The notes under the pieces are model-generated. The model did not search any database. It was given only the letters and a program-made list of their open reading frames with translations, and was not told where the DNA came from. A program made the position numbers and the translations under genes. From an uncultured Roseobacter sp. (lineage in GTDB: Bacteria > Pseudomonadota > Alphaproteobacteria > Rhodobacterales > Rhodobacteraceae), in contig NZ_CANKYM010000008.1 of the NCBI RefSeq assembly GCF_947488185.1, positions 1-64,000 on the forward strand: a DNA stretch of 64,000 bases, in the 5' to 3' direction. Positions 42,626 through 51,426 of this stretch are shown piece after piece (within the stretch, counting starts at the first letter, position 1; every line of letters starts with the position of its first letter).

Positions 42626-43540
42626 TCAGGCCTCCCGCGCAGCCTCCCGCCGCAGGCTGATCCGCGTCCCGGTTGTGCCATTGATCAGATCCAACGTGTC
42701 CGAGAGACGTCCGATGGCGGCGAAACCGCCCGTGGCCTGCGCAAATTCACAAGCCGCATCGACCTTGGGTCCCATGGAGCCTGCGGGGAAATCCATCTGC
42801 GCCACCTCTTCCGGTGAAAGATGGGCGATCAGCGCCTGATCCGGCGTGCCCCATCCGGAATAGACACCTTCCACATCGGTTAGCATCAGGAAGGCGTCCG
42901 CCTCCAGCATGCGCGCCAGAAGCCCACTGGCGTGGTCCTTGTCGATCACGGCCTCGATGCCGATCGTCGTGCCATCGTCTTTCTGTACAACCGGGATGCC
43001 GCCGCCACCCGCGCAGATGACCACAACACCCTGATCCAGCAACAGGCGGATCACATCCAGTTCCAGGATGCGCTTGGGCGGGGGCGAGGGCACCGTGCGC
43101 CGGAAATGCGCGCCGTCCTGCCCGATTGTCCAACCGTGATCGGCGCGCAAGCGAGCGGCCTCTTCCTGCGTGTAGATGGGGCCGATGAACTTGGTCGGCT
43201 TCTGGAAGGCAGGGTCGTTTGGATCAACTTCGATCTGGGTCAGCAGGGTCGCATATCTGGCGTCGGGCAGATAGGCGTTGTCCAGCTCCTGTTGTAGTAC
43301 ATAGCCGATCATCCCATCTGTTTCCGCGCCCAGAACATCCAGCGGAAAGGCGCCCCCGCGCAACGCCAGATAGCCGACCTGCGGCCCGTTGCCGTGGGTG
43401 ATCACGACCTCATGTCCGGCGTCCAGGACTTGTGCAAGTGCACCTGCTGCGGTGCGAATACTGGCACGCTGGCTTTCGGCGGTCAGGGTCTCTCCCCTTT
43501 TGGACAAGGCGTTTCCGCCCAAAGCGACGACAATTCTCAT
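42626..43540 (-). CDS. arcC: Carbamate kinase
   Basis: A 304-residue enzyme started at ATG 43540 (GAGG six bases upstream). N-terminal RIVVALGGNALSKRG and EVVITHGNGPQVGYL are the amino-acid-kinase signatures of carbamate kinase, and ICAGGGGIPVV and the IDKDHASGLLA segment complete the active site. It makes ATP from carbamoyl phosphate, the last step of anaerobic arginine or agmatine fermentation. No arcA or arcB is nearby, so the carbamoyl phosphate source is elsewhere. An imperfect FNR box lies 86 bases upstream. Confidence 0.9.
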   Translation of the reverse strand: MRIVVALGGNALSKRGETLTAESQRASIRTAAGALAQVLDAGHEVVITHGNGPQVGYLALRGGAFPLDVLGAETDGMIGYVLQQELDNAYLPDARYATLLTQIEVDPNDPAFQKPTKFIGPIYTQEEAARLRADHGWTIGQDGAHFRRTVPSPPPKRILELDVIRLLLDQGVVVICAGGGGIPVVQKDDGTTIGIEAVIDKDHASGLLARMLEADAFLMLTDVEGVYSGWGTPDQALIAHLSPEEVAQMDFPAGSMGPKVDAACEFAQATGGFAAIGRLSDTLDLINGTTGTRISLRREAAREA

Positions 43541-43625
43541 TCGGGACCTCGACATGTCAACAGGATTGGATGCACGGATAGGCTCGCGCATTTCTGTCTC
43601 AGTAGTGTGAACTGCTGCCCACCGG

Positions 43626-43639
43626 TTGAGATTGATCAA
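43626..43639. promoter_or_regulatory. FNR-like box upstream of arcC
   Basis: TTGAG-ATTG-ATCAA, one mismatch from the FNR consensus. It lies 86 bases upstream of the arcC ATG and is correctly placed for activation. Confidence 0.5.
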
Positions 43640-43657
43640 TCGGGCAGACCTCTGTCG

Positions 43658-44311
43658 TCACTTCTTGAGACGGTTTTTCGACTTTTGATAGAGCCGCTTG
43701 TTAAGGTCTATGAACTGCGCAAGGCCGCGACCAAGCAGTCCGGCCGCGTTGCGCACGAGGTAGAGATAACCGGTCACACTCGCAATCAGGCTGCCGACGG
43801 TATTGATCATCAAGTCACCCATGGTGTCCATCAGACCGGATTTTTGCATGTTCAGCCCAAAGATCTGGTCCATGCCGAACTCGAAAATCTCCCAGACGGC
43901 CCCAATGGTCATGGCGACGCAGAAGGTGACGAAGGCAACGGCAGAGGGGGGTGCTGCAAAACGGTCCCCCTCGAACAGCATAAAGACAAAAAGGAACCCG
44001 ATCAGGCCAAAGCCGATGGCGGAGAATCCGTGCAGAGCCAGGTCCCACCACCATAGGCGTTCGTAGAAATCGAAGGCTTCCCCCAGAAAGATCGAGGCAA
44101 AGAAAAACAGGGTGGTGGCCAGAAGAAAGGGCACCGGCAGGGTCAGCGACCATCGGGATGCCAGAGTGGGCGGCACGAGCGACAGGGCCAGTGTGGCCAG
44201 CGTGACAAAGGCCAGCGACCAGCGGGCCAGACCAAAGGCCACGATGACGGCAAGCAGCAACGAGGCCCAGATGGCCAGCATAATGGGTTTAAAGTTTTTC
44301 GCAGTATGCAT
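43658..44311 (-). CDS. YjdF/DUF2238-like membrane protein
   Basis: A 217-residue inner-membrane protein with about six membrane segments. The conserved core WDLALHGFSAIGFGLIGFL, then GAVWEIFEFGMDQIFGLNMQ and DTMGDLMINTVGSLIA, with buried charged residues, matches the DUF2238/YjdF family. Function is unknown. The basic C-terminus (QKSKNRLKK) is cytoplasmic. It lies upstream of arcC on the same strand with 117 bases between, room for a separate promoter, and is divergent from the endonuclease-family gene. Confidence 0.7.
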   Translation of the reverse strand: MHTAKNFKPIMLAIWASLLLAVIVAFGLARWSLAFVTLATLALSLVPPTLASRWSLTLPVPFLLATTLFFFASIFLGEAFDFYERLWWWDLALHGFSAIGFGLIGFLFVFMLFEGDRFAAPPSAVAFVTFCVAMTIGAVWEIFEFGMDQIFGLNMQKSGLMDTMGDLMINTVGSLIASVTGYLYLVRNAAGLLGRGLAQFIDLNKRLYQKSKNRLKK

Positions 44312-44366
44312 CGCAAGATCGCTTTCTTGACGTTCAATCCTGATGGGCTTGCCCTATATATAAGGT

Positions 44367-45074
44367 ATGACCGACACAGTCCTAAGGATCGCAAGCTACA
44401 ATATTCGCAAAGCCCGGGGCCTTGACCAGAAACGCGTGCCGGGGCGGACCTTGCAGGTGATCAACCAGCTACAGGCCGACATTGTTGTTTTGCAGGAGGC
44501 AGACAGGCGGGTCGGGGTACGCAAACCCGCGATCCCGCGCAAGCTAATCGAGGCGGAAACGGATTTCCGGCTGGTTGACGTGTGTGAGAACGGGATCAGC
44601 CTTGGCTGGCACGGCAATGCCGTTCTGATGCGCGATCCGGCGCAGGTTCTGCGAGTCGAACGGGTGCCGCTGCCCGGGCTGGAACCTCGGGGTGCGGTGC
44701 GTCTGGACATGACGTTTGGTGGGGGTCTTAGCGTTGTCGCAGCCCATCTTGGGCTTTTGCGCCGGGATCGCCGGGAACAATTGCAGGCGCTCTGCCAAGC
44801 GACGGCAAACAGCCCGCATGCCGTGATCGCAGGAGATTTCAACGAATGGTCGCACTGCAAGGGGCTGGAACCCCTGGTTGGCAAGTTCGAAACCCACGCG
44901 CCCGGCCATAGTTTTCACGCCCGTCGCCCCGTTGCGGCACTGGACCGGTTCGCCTTGAGCCACGGGGTGGAATTGCGCGGTGCAGGCGTGGAGCAGGGCG
45001 CACTGGCCAGACGCGCGTCGGACCATCTGCCCGTTTGGTCAGATATCGCCATTCCAGCAGCCGCTACGTGCTGA
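44367..45074 (+). CDS. Endonuclease/exonuclease/phosphatase family protein
   Basis: A 235-residue protein with the full metal-dependent EEP active-site series: ASYNIRKA (Asn), VVLQEAD (Glu), AAHLGLLRRDR (His), AGDFNEW (Asp/Asn) and RASDHLPVW (Asp/His). Substrates of the family range from DNA to phospholipids and inositol phosphates; the small size and lack of a signal peptide suggest a cytoplasmic phosphodiesterase. It stands divergent from the DUF2238-like gene, and its 3' end overlaps the convergent universal stress protein gene by 11 bases. Confidence 0.85.
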   Translation: MTDTVLRIASYNIRKARGLDQKRVPGRTLQVINQLQADIVVLQEADRRVGVRKPAIPRKLIEAETDFRLVDVCENGISLGWHGNAVLMRDPAQVLRVERVPLPGLEPRGAVRLDMTFGGGLSVVAAHLGLLRRDRREQLQALCQATANSPHAVIAGDFNEWSHCKGLEPLVGKFETHAPGHSFHARRPVAALDRFALSHGVELRGAGVEQGALARRASDHLPVWSDIAIPAAATC

Positions 45075-45903
45075 ACATGACGGGCAGCTTCGCATCGCGC
45101 AGCAGCGCATAGGTGGTTGCGCCAATCACGAAGTCGTAGACTTTGGAGTGCCCAAAGGCCCCCGTCACGATCATATCTGCGCCGCGTTCAAAAGCCACCT
45201 GACCCAAAACATCCGCGACGGTGTCACCGGCGGTGTTGCGATGCTCCAATGTGGGCTTCATCCCATGTCTTGAAAACATCTCGGCCACGTCGACCCCTTC
45301 GGAATCCTCCAGAGCATCAGACGGGGTGCTGCCAACACGCAGGACGGTAAGGGTCGCCCCCTCATCAGCAACATGCAGCAGATCAAGCGCAGCGCGTGCG
45401 GCTTCCCGCGTCGCACTCCAGCCCAGCAGAACGTTCTGGCCAATCTCCGCACCGTCGTATTCTGGCGGCACGACAATCACCGGCCGACCACTCTCCTGAA
45501 TGACCTCGCTCTGCGCATTGCGCTGTTCATAGCGGTCCGCTTCCTTGTCACCCCGGGCCATGATGACCAGATCGGCTGTGCGGGCACTCTCCACAAGGCG
45601 CTCATTGGCAGAGACGGCGTCGGCCCGCACAAGGCGAAATTCGCTTTGGAAGTCTTCATTGGTCGTGTTTTTGGTGAAAACCGCCTTGATGGCCGCAGTT
45701 TCGATTTTCTGGCTTTCGTTGAATGCCTCGAAGGCGGGCTCGGGGATGTGCATGGCGATGCCCGGATACACGACCAGCGCCTGCAGGGTGTGCAGCCCGA
45801 TCAGATGTGCGTTGTGTTTACGTGCCAGCGGCACCGCGAGCTTCAGCAGCGTTTCGGCGTGTTCCGCCGTGGTCAGGCACACCAGAAGTGTCTTGATCCC
45901 CAT
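45064..45903 (-). CDS. Universal stress protein, two-domain
   Basis: A 279-residue protein with tandem Usp domains. ATG 45903 is chosen with AAAGGA upstream. The N-domain begins IKTLLVCLTTAEHAETLL; the C-domain has the nucleotide-binding glycine loop (GADMIVTGAFGHSKVYDFVIGATTYALL split across the helix), which resembles the G-x2-G-x9-G-S/T ATP-binding signature. Two-domain USPs of this type are typical of FNR/Anr-controlled low-oxygen clusters. It may share the divergent Hsp20/USP control region; the Hsp20 gene lies 54 bases upstream on the same strand. Confidence 0.88.
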   Translation of the reverse strand: MGIKTLLVCLTTAEHAETLLKLAVPLARKHNAHLIGLHTLQALVVYPGIAMHIPEPAFEAFNESQKIETAAIKAVFTKNTTNEDFQSEFRLVRADAVSANERLVESARTADLVIMARGDKEADRYEQRNAQSEVIQESGRPVIVVPPEYDGAEIGQNVLLGWSATREAARAALDLLHVADEGATLTVLRVGSTPSDALEDSEGVDVAEMFSRHGMKPTLEHRNTAGDTVADVLGQVAFERGADMIVTGAFGHSKVYDFVIGATTYALLRDAKLPVMFST

Positions 45904-45957
45904 AGCATAGGTCCTTTCCAAAGAGGCGGGGGCACCGGAGGGCGCCCCTCGCGCGTT

Positions 45958-46443
45958 TCAGGTCTTGCTGATGTCGATTTTATGAAAGTCGGCCTTGGCC
46001 GCTGCCGGTTTCGCAATCCGCAGCTTCAGGATGCCATCTGCGAATTTCGCCTCGACGGCCCCCGCATCCGGCGCGAACCCCAGCGGTATCTGCCGCCGAA
46101 AGCTGCCGTAGCGCCGCTCGATCAGGTGATATCCGTTGTCGGATTTTTCGTGATCCGCGCTCTTTTCGCCCTTCAGTGTCAGCAGATCGCCCGTGATCGA
46201 CGCGTCCAGATCCTCTTCCGCAACACCGGGCAGCTCTGCGCTGATCTCGACCGACTCTTCGGTCTCCACCAGATCGATGGCGGGAAACATCGGCGTGGAG
46301 AAAACAGAAGGCGCACCCGTTTCCGGCATGGGGAAACCCGTCCGGAATTGTTCCAGCAGCCGGTTCATCTCCTTCTGGAAGGACGGAAAAAGAGCAGACC
46401 CACCGGCCTCGGAGCGCAGTTCGGGAAGTATTTGGCGTGACAT
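45958..46443 (-). CDS. Small heat-shock protein (Hsp20/alpha-crystallin)
   Basis: A 161-residue chaperone. ATG 46443 is preceded by AAAGGAG. The alpha-crystallin domain spans about residues 50-145: VEISAELPGVAEEDLDASI, then LLTLKGEKS and the GSFRRQIPLGF strand, with the conserved 'GILKLRI' near the end. It holds unfolding proteins for later refolding. It shares a 148-base divergent region with the beta-helix membrane protein gene, containing a perfect FNR box, so it is probably induced at low oxygen together with the downstream universal stress protein. Confidence 0.9.
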   Translation of the reverse strand: MSRQILPELRSEAGGSALFPSFQKEMNRLLEQFRTGFPMPETGAPSVFSTPMFPAIDLVETEESVEISAELPGVAEEDLDASITGDLLTLKGEKSADHEKSDNGYHLIERRYGSFRRQIPLGFAPDAGAVEAKFADGILKLRIAKPAAAKADFHKIDISKT

Positions 46444-46516
46444 CACACGTCTCCTTTCTGAAGTCCCGACACGGGAATGTGTCGCCGGTGTCCTAGCAAA
46501 CCAGTGTCTCGTGCGA

Positions 46517-46530
46517 TTGATTCCGATCAA
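46517..46530. promoter_or_regulatory. Perfect FNR box between hsp20 and the beta-helix protein gene
   Basis: TTGAT-TCCG-ATCAA, perfect consensus, in the divergent intergenic region: 73 bases from the Hsp20 ATG and 61 bases from the ATG at 46592. It could serve both directions. Confidence 0.75.
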
Positions 46531-46591
46531 TCCACAGCCTCCTGCCTGCGGTAGCTCATAGGCGACTGCAGTCTGATTGGAGGAGCATCCC

Positions 46592-47773
46592 ATGCTGTTG
46601 CTCAGATACGCGCTGACCCTTGTCGCCGTCCTTGGGAGCGGCTCGCCGCTCTGGTCCGAGACGGTTTCTGCCCAAAACGGCAGCGACACGTTCTTTTCCG
46701 GATCGGTCGTCAGCGAAACGATTGATACACGCGGCGATACGTTTCTGTCCGCGCGCTCGGCGGTTGCCCGCGGTGTTTCGCAGGGGGATCTGCATGTCAC
46801 CGGGATGGATGTCTCCGTGCAGGCCGATACCGCCGAAGATCTCTATGCCTTTGGGGGCACGGTGATCATCCGCAGCGCCGTCGCCCAGGATCTGACGGCG
46901 GGTGGTTTTTCGGTGCGCACGGAAAGCAGCTCTGAAACAAGCGGGAACGCGCGCCTGTTCGGCAATTCCGTCACCATTGAAGGCAGGGTCGAGGGCGCGC
47001 TGCTAATCGCCGCGCGTGATGTCATCCTGAACGCGCCGATTGAGGGGGATGCGCGTATTCTGGCAAAATCCATCTCCTTCGGTCCGAACGCGGTTGTCGG
47101 CGGAACCCTGACCTACAGCACGCGGGAAAGACTTTCGGTGCCCGAGCGTGTCGCCCCGACCGAACGGGTGGTGTTTGAACGGGCAGTGGATCGCGATGTC
47201 TGGAAGGAATGGAGCGAGATGCGCAAGGACATGCCCGTCTTGCCCACCTTTGCGTCCCTGTTGAGCGCCTTTGTCATCTCGCTGCTGTTCTTTATGGTCT
47301 TGGGCACCTTGATGCTGACCTTCATGCCCAAACGCCTGGAAAAGATGCACCAGAGCATTGCCACAGCGCCCGGTCAGACCATGCTGCTCGGCATCATTGG
47401 CCTGTCCATCCTGTTTGGCATGGTACCCATCACCGGTCTGACGCTCGTTGGGCTACCCTTTGTTCCGATTGCGGTGCTGGGCATCATCGTTACATGGACG
47501 CTTGGATACGCATTGGGCGCCTATAGCGTTGCGATGCGTATCTGGACCGGGTTCGGGGGTGACCAAGACCCCGGCAATGTCGCGCGCCTGCTGGTCTTTG
47601 CCGTGGCGATCATCTTTGTCGCACTGCTGAATTTCATCCCCTTCTTTGGATGGGTGGCGAACTACACGCTTGTGTTGCTGGGTATCGGCGCCATGACCCA
47701 TGCGGTGTTTCAATACCTGATCGGCAACCCGGGTCAGGCCTTTGATATTGATATGAAACCCATCGAAGACTGA
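46592..47773 (+). CDS. Exported beta-helix (bactofilin-like) and membrane protein
   Basis: A 393-residue protein with GGAGG before ATG 46592. After a signal peptide, residues about 30-180 show the short-period pattern of a bactofilin-like right-handed helix (DTFLSARSAVARG, AFGGTVIIRSAVAQDL, RLFGNSVTIEGRVEG, DVILNAPIEGDARI). Four or five membrane segments follow from about residue 215. The architecture matches membrane-bound polymer-forming proteins of unknown role found in Alphaproteobacteria and in hypoxia clusters. Followed by the DUF2267 gene after 20 bases, likely one operon under the FNR box. Confidence 0.7.
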   Translation: MLLLRYALTLVAVLGSGSPLWSETVSAQNGSDTFFSGSVVSETIDTRGDTFLSARSAVARGVSQGDLHVTGMDVSVQADTAEDLYAFGGTVIIRSAVAQDLTAGGFSVRTESSSETSGNARLFGNSVTIEGRVEGALLIAARDVILNAPIEGDARILAKSISFGPNAVVGGTLTYSTRERLSVPERVAPTERVVFERAVDRDVWKEWSEMRKDMPVLPTFASLLSAFVISLLFFMVLGTLMLTFMPKRLEKMHQSIATAPGQTMLLGIIGLSILFGMVPITGLTLVGLPFVPIAVLGIIVTWTLGYALGAYSVAMRIWTGFGGDQDPGNVARLLVFAVAIIFVALLNFIPFFGWVANYTLVLLGIGAMTHAVFQYLIGNPGQAFDIDMKPIED

Positions 47774-47793
47774 TCCCGGAAAGGAGCGCGCAT

Positions 47794-48225
47794 ATGTCAG
47801 CACAAGGTTTGGAAGTGATCGATCACACCGTTCAGCTGACCCATGAATGGATCAATGAACTGGCCGCCCTGCTGGACTGGTCCTCGAAACGCAGCGCCCT
47901 GCGGTTGCTCCGCCTGACCCTGCACCGCGTGCGCGACCACCTTTTGCCCAATGAACTGGCGCAGTTCTCCGCGCAGTTGCCCTTGCTGGTGCGAGGCATG
48001 TTTTTCGAAGGCTGGGTGCCCAAACACACACCGATCAAGGACCGTAATGCCGAGGAGTTCAAAAACGCCATCGACAGCCAGATGCGCGAGGCCGAGGAGT
48101 ACCGCGGCCCCGAAGACATTCGTTGTGTGTTTGACCTGCTGAATGCCCGTCTGACCCAGGGTGAAATCGAAGACGTCCGGGCCAATCTACCCATGGCCAT
48201 TCGGGCCCTGTGGTCAGCACCCTAG
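47794..48225 (+). CDS. DUF2267 protein
   Basis: A 143-residue DUF2267 protein: THEWINELAALLDWSSKRSALRLLRLTLHRVRDHLLPNELAQFSAQLPLLVRG contains the family's tandem helical repeat, in which two 60-residue halves share 'R-xL-Rav-L-x-R-L-x3-E-x3-L-xA-Q-LP'. Function is unknown; it is frequent in low-oxygen stress islands next to USPs and cation ATPases. AAGGAG precedes the ATG. Tail-to-tail with the FNR/FixK-type regulator gene (13-base gap). Confidence 0.85.
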   Translation: MSAQGLEVIDHTVQLTHEWINELAALLDWSSKRSALRLLRLTLHRVRDHLLPNELAQFSAQLPLLVRGMFFEGWVPKHTPIKDRNAEEFKNAIDSQMREAEEYRGPEDIRCVFDLLNARLTQGEIEDVRANLPMAIRALWSAP

Positions 48226-48238
48226 CGGCATCGTCCCT

Positions 48239-48916
48239 CTAGCGTCCGCGATCCCCGAGCGACAGCGCAAGCAGCGCTTTCGGGCGCAGAATGATGATCG
48301 TGTGAATGTTGTCGATCGCGATGGTCTCAGACTTGCGCAGCTGGGTAAAAGTGCGGCTGATCGTTTCCGTCGTCAGCCCGAGGAAATCCGCGATATCGGC
48401 GCGGCTCATCGGCAGGTCCACCTGCCTGTGCCCTGCCACATCCTGACCCACCCGGTCAGACAGGATACACAGGAAGGACGCCACTTTTTCCAGCGCTGAT
48501 TTCTGCCCGAGCATCATGAAATGATCCTGCATCGCGCTGATCTCGCGCAGCGCGGCCTGCAGCAGTTCCTGATGCAGTTTCGGATCGCCTTCGCCATTTT
48601 CCAGCGCGGATCTGCGATAGGGTTGCAGGCGCGCATCCACCAGCACCTCGCAATCCGTGTGGTGCAGCCCGCCGGCCGGAAAGCCCACGACATCGCCGGG
48701 ATATCCAAAGGCGATCACCTGGCGGCGGCCATCTTCCAACAGCCGGGTCAGCCGCAACACACCGGTGGTGATCTGGTAGAGCCAGACCACCGGGTCCCCT
48801 TCGAAGTAGACGTATGAGCCGGCTTTCAGGCGCGCTTCGGGACATTTGACGCAGGCGCTTTCAAGCGGGACTGCGGGCGTGGTTTCGGCGTGTTCTTTTG
48901 GAATTGTGACATACAT
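48239..48916 (-). CDS. Crp/Fnr family regulator, FNR/FixK type
   Basis: A 225-residue regulator. The cyclic-nucleotide-binding-type beta-roll spans about residues 28-110, the dimer helix 115-150, and the winged helix 165-215. The recognition helix reads E184-T-I-S-R188, the E-xx-SR code that reads TTGAT-N4-ATCAA, so this protein should bind the FNR boxes in the window. For an FNR cluster it has Cys22-x2-Cys25 and Cys89, but no cysteine at the third position (about 31) and the fourth (Cys150) is displaced, so it is not a textbook [4Fe-4S] FNR. Transcription probably responds to the divergent response regulator. Confidence 0.85.
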   Translation of the reverse strand: MYVTIPKEHAETTPAVPLESACVKCPEARLKAGSYVYFEGDPVVWLYQITTGVLRLTRLLEDGRRQVIAFGYPGDVVGFPAGGLHHTDCEVLVDARLQPYRRSALENGEGDPKLHQELLQAALREISAMQDHFMMLGQKSALEKVASFLCILSDRVGQDVAGHRQVDLPMSRADIADFLGLTTETISRTFTQLRKSETIAIDNIHTIIILRPKALLALSLGDRGR

Positions 48917-48990
48917 CCTTGCAGGCCCCCCGAGGAATTGGGCGCCAACTTGGACAGTCCTTGTATTTTCGCTTATCCTGCTCCTGCAAG

Positions 48991-49010
48991 ATTTTGTATC
49001 ATTTTGTATG
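48991..49010. promoter_or_regulatory. Tandem 10-bp repeat in the divergent regulator region (K-box-like)
   Basis: ATTTTGTATC and ATTTTGTATG are adjacent direct repeats, as expected for OmpR/PhoB-type regulators. Read toward the FNR-type gene this is CATACA-AAAT-GATACA, close in form to the K-box (GTTACA-N4-GTTACA, as I recall it) that FxkR uses to activate fixK in Rhizobium. It lies 79-94 bases upstream of the FNR-type start and is the only clear repeat in the 173-base gap. Confidence 0.45.
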
Positions 49011-49089
49011 AGACACTATTTGGCGCCGAACCTTCGTACTAAATTGAGATGGCAAGAGGCCACATCAAGCAGGGCCGGGGACGCAGACT

Positions 49090-49851
49090 ATGTCAGATCA
49101 GAAAATTCTTGTTGTTGAGGACGATGCAAAGATCCGCACGCTTCTGCGCAACGTGATGGAACACGAGGGCTATTCCGTTCTCGAAGCGGAAAACGCCCGT
49201 CAGGTCATGGATCTGGTCAAGTCTTCCTGCATCACCCTGATCACATTGGATATCCATCTGGGCGCGGACAATGGTCTGGAGCTGGCGCGGGACATCCGGC
49301 GCCTGTCCGATGTGCCGATCATCATGATCACCGGCAAGGACGATATCATAGACCGCGTCGTCGGTCTGGAGATTGGCGCGGATGACTACATCACCAAGCC
49401 TTTCCATGTGCGCGAAGTCATCGCCCGGATCAGAAGTGTGCTGCGCAGAACCGCGGACACCACACAGCAAGCCATTTTGGTCGATGCCAACACCGCCGAA
49501 AGCCCGGAGTTCTGCTTTGATGGCATGACGGCTATTCCAGACCGCCTTGAGCTGCTGGACAGGTCCGGGGCGGACTGCGGACTGACCAGCGGCGATTTCA
49601 AGCTGCTGATGGTCTTTCTGGAGCGTGCCAAGCGGGTGCTGTCGCGGGATCAGCTGATGGATCTGACCGGGGGCGTGGAATGGAGCCCGCTGGACCGGAC
49701 GGTCGACAACCAGATCGCCCGACTGCGCAAGAAGATCGAACGTGATCCGTCAAACCCGAAACTGGTCAAGACGGTGCGTGGCGTGGGCTATACCTTTGCC
49801 TGCGACGTGCATTCGGTTCATCCTTCGGAACGGTCTGCCAAAAGCGCCTGA
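49090..49851 (+). CDS. OmpR/PhoB-family response regulator
   Basis: A 253-residue two-domain regulator. Receiver: acidic pair ED-D at residues 10-12, phosphoacceptor Asp54 (ITLDIHLG), switch Thr in IIMITGK, and Lys in DDYITKPF. DNA-binding domain: residues about 150-240, with RDQLMDLTGGVEWSPLDRTVDNQIARLRKKIE as recognition helix and VRGVGYTF as wing hairpin. The 34-base tail-to-tail overlap with the hybrid kinase gene makes that kinase the likely partner. The pairing of an OmpR-type regulator with a hybrid FixL-like kinase and a FixK-like regulator corresponds to the FxkR arrangement of Rhizobium etli. GGGGA precedes the ATG. Confidence 0.88.
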   Translation: MSDQKILVVEDDAKIRTLLRNVMEHEGYSVLEAENARQVMDLVKSSCITLITLDIHLGADNGLELARDIRRLSDVPIIMITGKDDIIDRVVGLEIGADDYITKPFHVREVIARIRSVLRRTADTTQQAILVDANTAESPEFCFDGMTAIPDRLELLDRSGADCGLTSGDFKLLMVFLERAKRVLSRDQLMDLTGGVEWSPLDRTVDNQIARLRKKIERDPSNPKLVKTVRGVGYTFACDVHSVHPSERSAKSA

Positions 49852-51368
49852 AGCCGCTGCGCCAGGTCAGATTGGCGATAGGGTTTGCGCAGGATATCGT
49901 AACTCTGGCCGCGCGCCATTGCATCCGTCACCACATCGCTTGCGTATCCGGAGGTCAGCAGCACCTTGAGATGCGGGAACTCAGACGTCACCTTGGCGGC
50001 GAGGTCATATCCGTTGAGCGCACCCGGCATGACCAGATCCGAAAAGAGGACATCAGCACGGATGCCATTGGTGAGCATCCTGTAGGCCTCGTCACCGGTG
50101 CTGGCTTCTTCGGTCCTGAACCCCAGGTCGCGAATGCGTTCGACCGACAGCTTGCGCACTTTCGGATTGTCTTCGACCACAAGGACCGTTTCACCGTGCC
50201 CAAGGGGCAGATCACGCCGGGCCTTCGTGTCACCAGACGCGTCAGACAGGTCATCATGGACAGGGACTGCGGGGAAGTAGAGGCCAAAGCTCGTCCCATG
50301 GCCAAGCTCGCTATAGAGGGTTATGTGCCCGCCCGACTGGCGCACGAAGCCATAGACCATGGCCAGCCCCAGACCCGTCCCGCCACTCTCCGACTTCGTG
50401 GTAAAAAACGGCTCGAACGCACGCTGCTGTGCCTCGACACTCATGCCTGCGCCATTGTCACTGACCGACAGCCGGACGTAATCGCCAAGCTTGATGTCGG
50501 TTTCCTGCGCCATGTAGGTGTCGTCGATGGTCACATTGGACAGCGACACAAGAAGCTCGCCATTCGGCCCCATCGCATCGCGGGCGTTCAGCGCCAGGTT
50601 CATCAGGGCCGATTGCAACTGAACAGGGTCGATCATCACCGGGTTCAGGTCGGGCGCAAAATTTGTCTTGATGCGCGTGTTGGCCCCCAGCGTGCGCCTG
50701 AGAATGGCCAGCGTTTCTTCACACAAAACGCGCAGATCGGTCTCGACCGGCTTAAGATTGCTGCGTCGCGCAAAGACCATCAGCCGCGCCGTGAGATCGG
50801 CCCCCAGTTCGGCGGAATCGAGCGCATCCTTGATCAGCGCCATTTGTCGATCATTTGCCCCGCGCATCTCAAGCAGTTCCAGGTTGCCGATTACAACCGT
50901 CAGCAGGTTGTTGAAATCATGCGCGATGCCACCCGTCATCTGGCCAATCGCATCCAGCCGCTGCGAGCGGGAGAGGGCATGCTGCGTTGCCTTGTCCTGC
51001 GTCAGGTCATGCATGATCGCAACAAACATGCGCTGGCCCGAAACATCCGCGTAGCTGACGGCAATATGCAGCGGAAAGACGGATTTGTCCTTTTTCTGAC
51101 CCTCCACATCACGGCCGACACCGATGATACGCTCTTCTCCGGTCTTCACGTGATGCGCCATGAACCCGTCATGCAAATCCGCCAGCGCCGTAGGCATCAG
51201 GACGTTGACGCTTTGCCCGATCAGCGCCTCCGCATCGTATTGAAACAGGCGACAGGCTGCGGGATTGGCGCGTGTGATCATACCCCGCTGGTCGGACACA
51301 ACCATCGCATCCGCCGCCATTTCCAGAATGGCATGCAAAAGCCCGTTTTCCTGATCGTCGTTACCCAT
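49818..51368 (-). CDS. Hybrid FixL-like heme-PAS histidine kinase
   Basis: A 516-residue cytoplasmic hybrid kinase. PAS domain at residues 10-120, HisKA/HATPase at 135-375 with H-box GGIAHDFNNLL (His150) and GTGLGLAMVYGF, then a receiver at about 392-510 (VLVVEDN, phosphoacceptor in LFSDLVMPG). The PAS sequence aligns with FixL across LHDGFMAHHVKTGEERIIGVGR: His66 stands where BjFixL His200 ligates heme and Arg86 where Arg220 stabilises bound oxygen. A heme oxygen sensor is therefore likely. The receiver may act as a phosphate sink, as in hFixL. It lacks membrane helices. Confidence 0.82.
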   Translation of the reverse strand: MGNDDQENGLLHAILEMAADAMVVSDQRGMITRANPAACRLFQYDAEALIGQSVNVLMPTALADLHDGFMAHHVKTGEERIIGVGRDVEGQKKDKSVFPLHIAVSYADVSGQRMFVAIMHDLTQDKATQHALSRSQRLDAIGQMTGGIAHDFNNLLTVVIGNLELLEMRGANDRQMALIKDALDSAELGADLTARLMVFARRSNLKPVETDLRVLCEETLAILRRTLGANTRIKTNFAPDLNPVMIDPVQLQSALMNLALNARDAMGPNGELLVSLSNVTIDDTYMAQETDIKLGDYVRLSVSDNGAGMSVEAQQRAFEPFFTTKSESGGTGLGLAMVYGFVRQSGGHITLYSELGHGTSFGLYFPAVPVHDDLSDASGDTKARRDLPLGHGETVLVVEDNPKVRKLSVERIRDLGFRTEEASTGDEAYRMLTNGIRADVLFSDLVMPGALNGYDLAAKVTSEFPHLKVLLTSGYASDVVTDAMARGQSYDILRKPYRQSDLAQRLQALLADRSEG

Positions 51369-51426
51369 TCAAATCATCGCTTTTCGATCAGCCTGCCAAA
51401 AGGTCGTCCAAAGGCGCAAGTCTGAA

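Noticed and set aside
48846..49118. 90-residue plus-strand ORF across the divergent regulator region
   Set aside because: Overlaps both the FNR-type gene and the response-regulator start; no ribosome-binding site or family match.
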